Shown: in pieces, positions 4,313 through 6,367 of the stretch
Layout of the letters: every line of letters begins with the position of its first letter
Position numbering within the stretch: the stretch's first letter is position 1
NCBI GenBank assembly: GCA_019695455.1
Contig: JAEUAC010000277.1
Span: forward strand, 1 to 6,367
Source: Methylorubrum extorquens
Lineage (GTDB): Bacteria; Pseudomonadota; Alphaproteobacteria; Rhizobiales; Beijerinckiaceae
Direction of reading: 5' to 3'
Length of the DNA stretch: 6,367 nucleotides
Program-made: the position numbers and the translations under genes
The notes under the pieces: model-generated
What the model was told of the DNA's origin: nothing
The model's input: only the letters and a program-made list of their open reading frames with translations
Database searches by the model: none

Positions 4313-6157
4313 ATGGCCACCAATGGAGCGGCGAACGGCGCCGCGAACGGCTCCTCCCCGGGCATCGGCGGAGACGCCTACCCGATCGTCGACCACACGT
4401 TCGACGTCGTCGTCGTCGGCGCCGGCGGCGCGGGCCTCCGCGCGACGGTCGGCTGCTCGCAGGCCGGCCTGCGGACCGCCTGCATCTCGAAGGTGTTCCC
4501 GACGCGATCGCACACGGTCGCGGCGCAGGGCGGCATCTCCGCCTCGCTCGGCAACATGGGCGAGGACAACTGGCAATGGCACATGTACGACACCGTGAAG
4601 GGGTCGGACTGGCTGGGTGACCAGGACGCGATCGAGTACCTCGTCCGCAACGCGCCGGCCGCCGTCTACGAGCTCGAGCATTGGGGCGTGCCGTTCTCCC
4701 GCACGGAGGAGGGCAAGATCTACCAGCGGCCGTTCGGCGGCATGACGACCCATTTCGGCAAGGGCACGGCGCAGCGCACCTGCGCGGCCGCCGACCGGAC
4801 GGGCCACGCGATCCTGCACACGCTCTACGGCCAGGCCGTGCGGGCGCAGACGAACTTCTTCATCGAGTACTTCGCCATCGACCTCATCATGGACGAGGAG
4901 GGGCGCTGCCGCGGCGTCATCTGCATCGACATGGCGACGGGCGAGATCCACCGCTTCCGGGCCGCCATGACGATCCTGGCCACGGGCGGCTACGGCCGCG
5001 CCTATTTCTCGGCGACGTCAGCCCATACCTGCACGGGCGACGGCAACGCCATGGTGCTGCGCGCCGGGCTGCCGCTCGAGGACATGGAGTTCGTGCAGTT
5101 CCACCCGACCGGCATCTACGGCTCGGGCTGCCTCATCACTGAGGGGTCGCGCGGCGAGGGCGGCTACCTGACCAATTCCGAGGGCGAGCGCTTCATGGAG
5201 CGCTACGCGCCGTCGGCCAAGGACCTCGCCTCTCGCGACGTCGTCTCGCGCTCCATGACCATGGAGATCCGGGCGGGACGCGGCGTCGGCAAGGACAAGG
5301 ACCACATCCACCTGCACCTCGACCATCTCGACCCGAAGATCCTGCACGAGCGCCTGCCCGGCATCTCGGAGAGCGCGAAGATCTTCGCGGGCGTCGACGT
5401 GACCAAGGAGCCGATCCCCGTCATCCCGACGGTCCATTACAACATGGGCGGCATCCAGACGAACTTCCACGGCGAGGTCGTCACCCTCAGCGGCTCGAAC
5501 CCCGACCACATCGTGCCGGGCCTGATGGCGATCGGCGAGGCGGCCTGCGTGTCCGTGCACGGGGCGAACCGCCTCGGTTCGAACTCGCTGATCGACCTCG
5601 TGGTCTTCGGGCGCGCGGCCGGGCTGCGCTGCGCCGAGATCGTCGAGAAGAACGGCCGCCTGCCGGAGCTGCCCAAGAACTCGGCCGAGATGTCGCTCGG
5701 CCGCCTCGACAAGGCCCGCAACGCCAAGGGCGGCACGCCGACCGCGATGCTGCGGGACAAGATGCAGCGCACGATGCAGAACAACTGCGCCGTCTTCCGC
5801 ACCGGCGAGGTGCTGGAGGAGGGCCGTGGCCTGATCCACAAGGTCCACGACGCCGCCTCCGACGTGAAGATCACTGACCGGTCGCTGGTGTGGAACACCG
5901 ATCTCCTGGAAACCCTGGAGTTCGACAACCTGATCGGCCAAGCGGTGGTGACGATGGAATCGGCCGCCAACCGCAAGGAATCGCGCGGCGCCCACGCCCG
6001 CGAGGACTTCCCGGACCGCAACGACAAGGAGTGGATGAAGCACACCTTGGCCTGGCTCGGTGATACGGGCGGTGTCACGATCGATTATCGTCCGGTGCAC
6101 ACCTACACGATGTCGAACGAAATCCAGTACATCGAGCCCAAGGCGCGCGTGTACTGA
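4313..6157 (+). CDS. sdhA: Succinate dehydrogenase flavoprotein subunit
   Basis: Encodes the 614-residue catalytic subunit that oxidises succinate to fumarate and passes electrons to SdhB. FDVVVVGAGGAGLRA (30-44) is the FAD-binding Rossmann motif. SHTVAAQGG (66-74) holds His67, the covalent FAD attachment site. The active site is complete: His264 in FHPTGI, Glu277 in TEGSRGEGG, Arg308 in RDVVSRSM, His375 in VHYNMGG and Arg420 in GANRLGSNSL. The C-terminus DYRPVHTYTMSNEIQYIEPK is family-typical. A glycine/alanine/asparagine-rich N-terminal stretch (about 2-20) adds some 22 residues over E. coli SdhA. The start is well supported: AGGAG at 4301-4305, overlapping the sdhD stop, lies 7 bases before the ATG. 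It is the third gene of sdhCDAB and appears intact. Confidence 0.98.
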   Translation: MATNGAANGAANGSSPGIGGDAYPIVDHTFDVVVVGAGGAGLRATVGCSQAGLRTACISKVFPTRSHTVAAQGGISASLGNMGEDNWQWHMYDTVKGSDWLGDQDAIEYLVRNAPAAVYELEHWGVPFSRTEEGKIYQRPFGGMTTHFGKGTAQRTCAAADRTGHAILHTLYGQAVRAQTNFFIEYFAIDLIMDEEGRCRGVICIDMATGEIHRFRAAMTILATGGYGRAYFSATSAHTCTGDGNAMVLRAGLPLEDMEFVQFHPTGIYGSGCLITEGSRGEGGYLTNSEGERFMERYAPSAKDLASRDVVSRSMTMEIRAGRGVGKDKDHIHLHLDHLDPKILHERLPGISESAKIFAGVDVTKEPIPVIPTVHYNMGGIQTNFHGEVVTLSGSNPDHIVPGLMAIGEAACVSVHGANRLGSNSLIDLVVFGRAAGLRCAEIVEKNGRLPELPKNSAEMSLGRLDKARNAKGGTPTAMLRDKMQRTMQNNCAVFRTGEVLEEGRGLIHKVHDAASDVKITDRSLVWNTDLLETLEFDNLIGQAVVTMESAANRKESRGAHAREDFPDRNDKEWMKHTLAWLGDTGGVTIDYRPVHTYTMSNEIQYIEPKARVY

Positions 6158-6182
6158 GGCTTCACCTCGGCTGAACCATCAG

Positions 6183-6209
6183 GCGGCGGGTCGCTCCACG
6201 ATCCGCCGC
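6183..6209 (+). repeat. Strong hairpin between sdhA and sdhB
   Basis: Positions 6183-6192 pair with 6200-6209 along 10 bp (nine Watson-Crick pairs and one G-U) around a 7-base loop, GCTCCAC. It begins 25 bases after the sdhA stop and ends 32 bases before sdhB. There is no T-tract after it, so it is unlikely to be a full terminator. An mRNA-stability or processing element within the operon is the more natural reading. The 84-bp gap that holds it is unusually long for this otherwise tightly packed operon. Confidence 0.5.
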
Positions 6210-6241
6210 ATCGACCTGCCCTCGCGGAATCGATAGTCCCC

Positions 6242-6367
6242 ATGGCCCAGTTCAACCTGCCCAAGAACTCGCAGATCACGCAGGGCAAGTCGTGGCCGGC
6301 GCCGGCCGGGGCGAAGAGCCTGCAGACCTTCCGGATCTACCGCTGGAACCCGGATGACGGGCAGAAC
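6242..6367 (+). CDS. sdhB: Succinate dehydrogenase iron-sulfur subunit (N-terminal part)
   Basis: Only the first 42 codons are present; the gene runs off the right edge in an open frame. The peptide starts MAQFNLPKNSQITQGKSW and continues to TFRIYRWNPDDGQN, the characteristic N-terminus of alphaproteobacterial SdhB leading into the [2Fe-2S] ferredoxin-like domain. The cysteines that bind the [2Fe-2S], [4Fe-4S] and [3Fe-4S] clusters lie beyond the window. It should relay electrons from the SdhA flavin to the membrane quinone site. ATG 6242 has only a weak GGAA upstream (6226-6229), poorly spaced. Placement after sdhA in sdhCDAB order supports the call. Confidence 0.93.
   Translation, partial: MAQFNLPKNSQITQGKSWPAPAGAKSLQTFRIYRWNPDDGQN

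Noticed and set aside
5018..6100. Long minus-strand open frames opposite sdhA
   Set aside because: They are antisense shadows of a fully conserved sdhA, with no start context and no family resemblance.

Overview
The window is high-GC DNA (roughly 70% by eye) with gene families, gene order and protein sequences typical of Alphaproteobacteria, probably Hyphomicrobiales. The succinate dehydrogenase proteins resemble those I know from Methylobacterium-like organisms, but the genus is a guess from memory, not a search result. It reads as ordinary chromosomal core sequence. I see no insertion sequence, CRISPR array, phage gene or transfer signature.

Layout, left to right. Positions 1-113 hold an inverted-repeat structure and, on the minus strand, a textbook intrinsic terminator for tRNA-Gly(GCC) (114-188, minus, CCA encoded). 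A 245-bp spacer with two successive hairpins leads into an HNH endonuclease-family gene (434-1003, plus) that starts with TTG behind a strong AGGAGG. It converges, with a 16-bp gap, on a LysR-type regulator gene (1020-1925, minus). The regulator is divergent from a DASS/SLC13-like membrane transporter gene (2029-3324, plus). The 103-bp divergent spacer contains a T-N11-A dyad and an 8-codon ORF whose stop overlaps the transporter start as ATGA. After a 133-bp spacer with GC-rich hairpins and an Irr-box-like sequence comes the succinate dehydrogenase operon sdhC-sdhD-sdhA-sdhB (3458 to the right edge). sdhB is cut after 42 codons.

How the genes work together. SdhC and SdhD form the haem b and quinone-binding membrane anchor, SdhA is the covalent-FAD subunit that oxidises succinate, and SdhB carries the Fe-S clusters. 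Together they are respiratory complex II and a TCA-cycle step. The regulator/transporter pair looks like a self-contained unit in which the LysR protein controls the divergent transporter and perhaps itself. Its ligand and substrate cannot be read from sequence.

I found no clearly new biological system. The points most worth a second look are regulatory: the possible iron-responsive (Irr-like) box at the sdh promoter, the dyad that also covers the lysR ribosome-binding site, the leader ORF coupled to the transporter, the double-hairpin leader of the HNH gene, and a strong hairpin between sdhA and sdhB.
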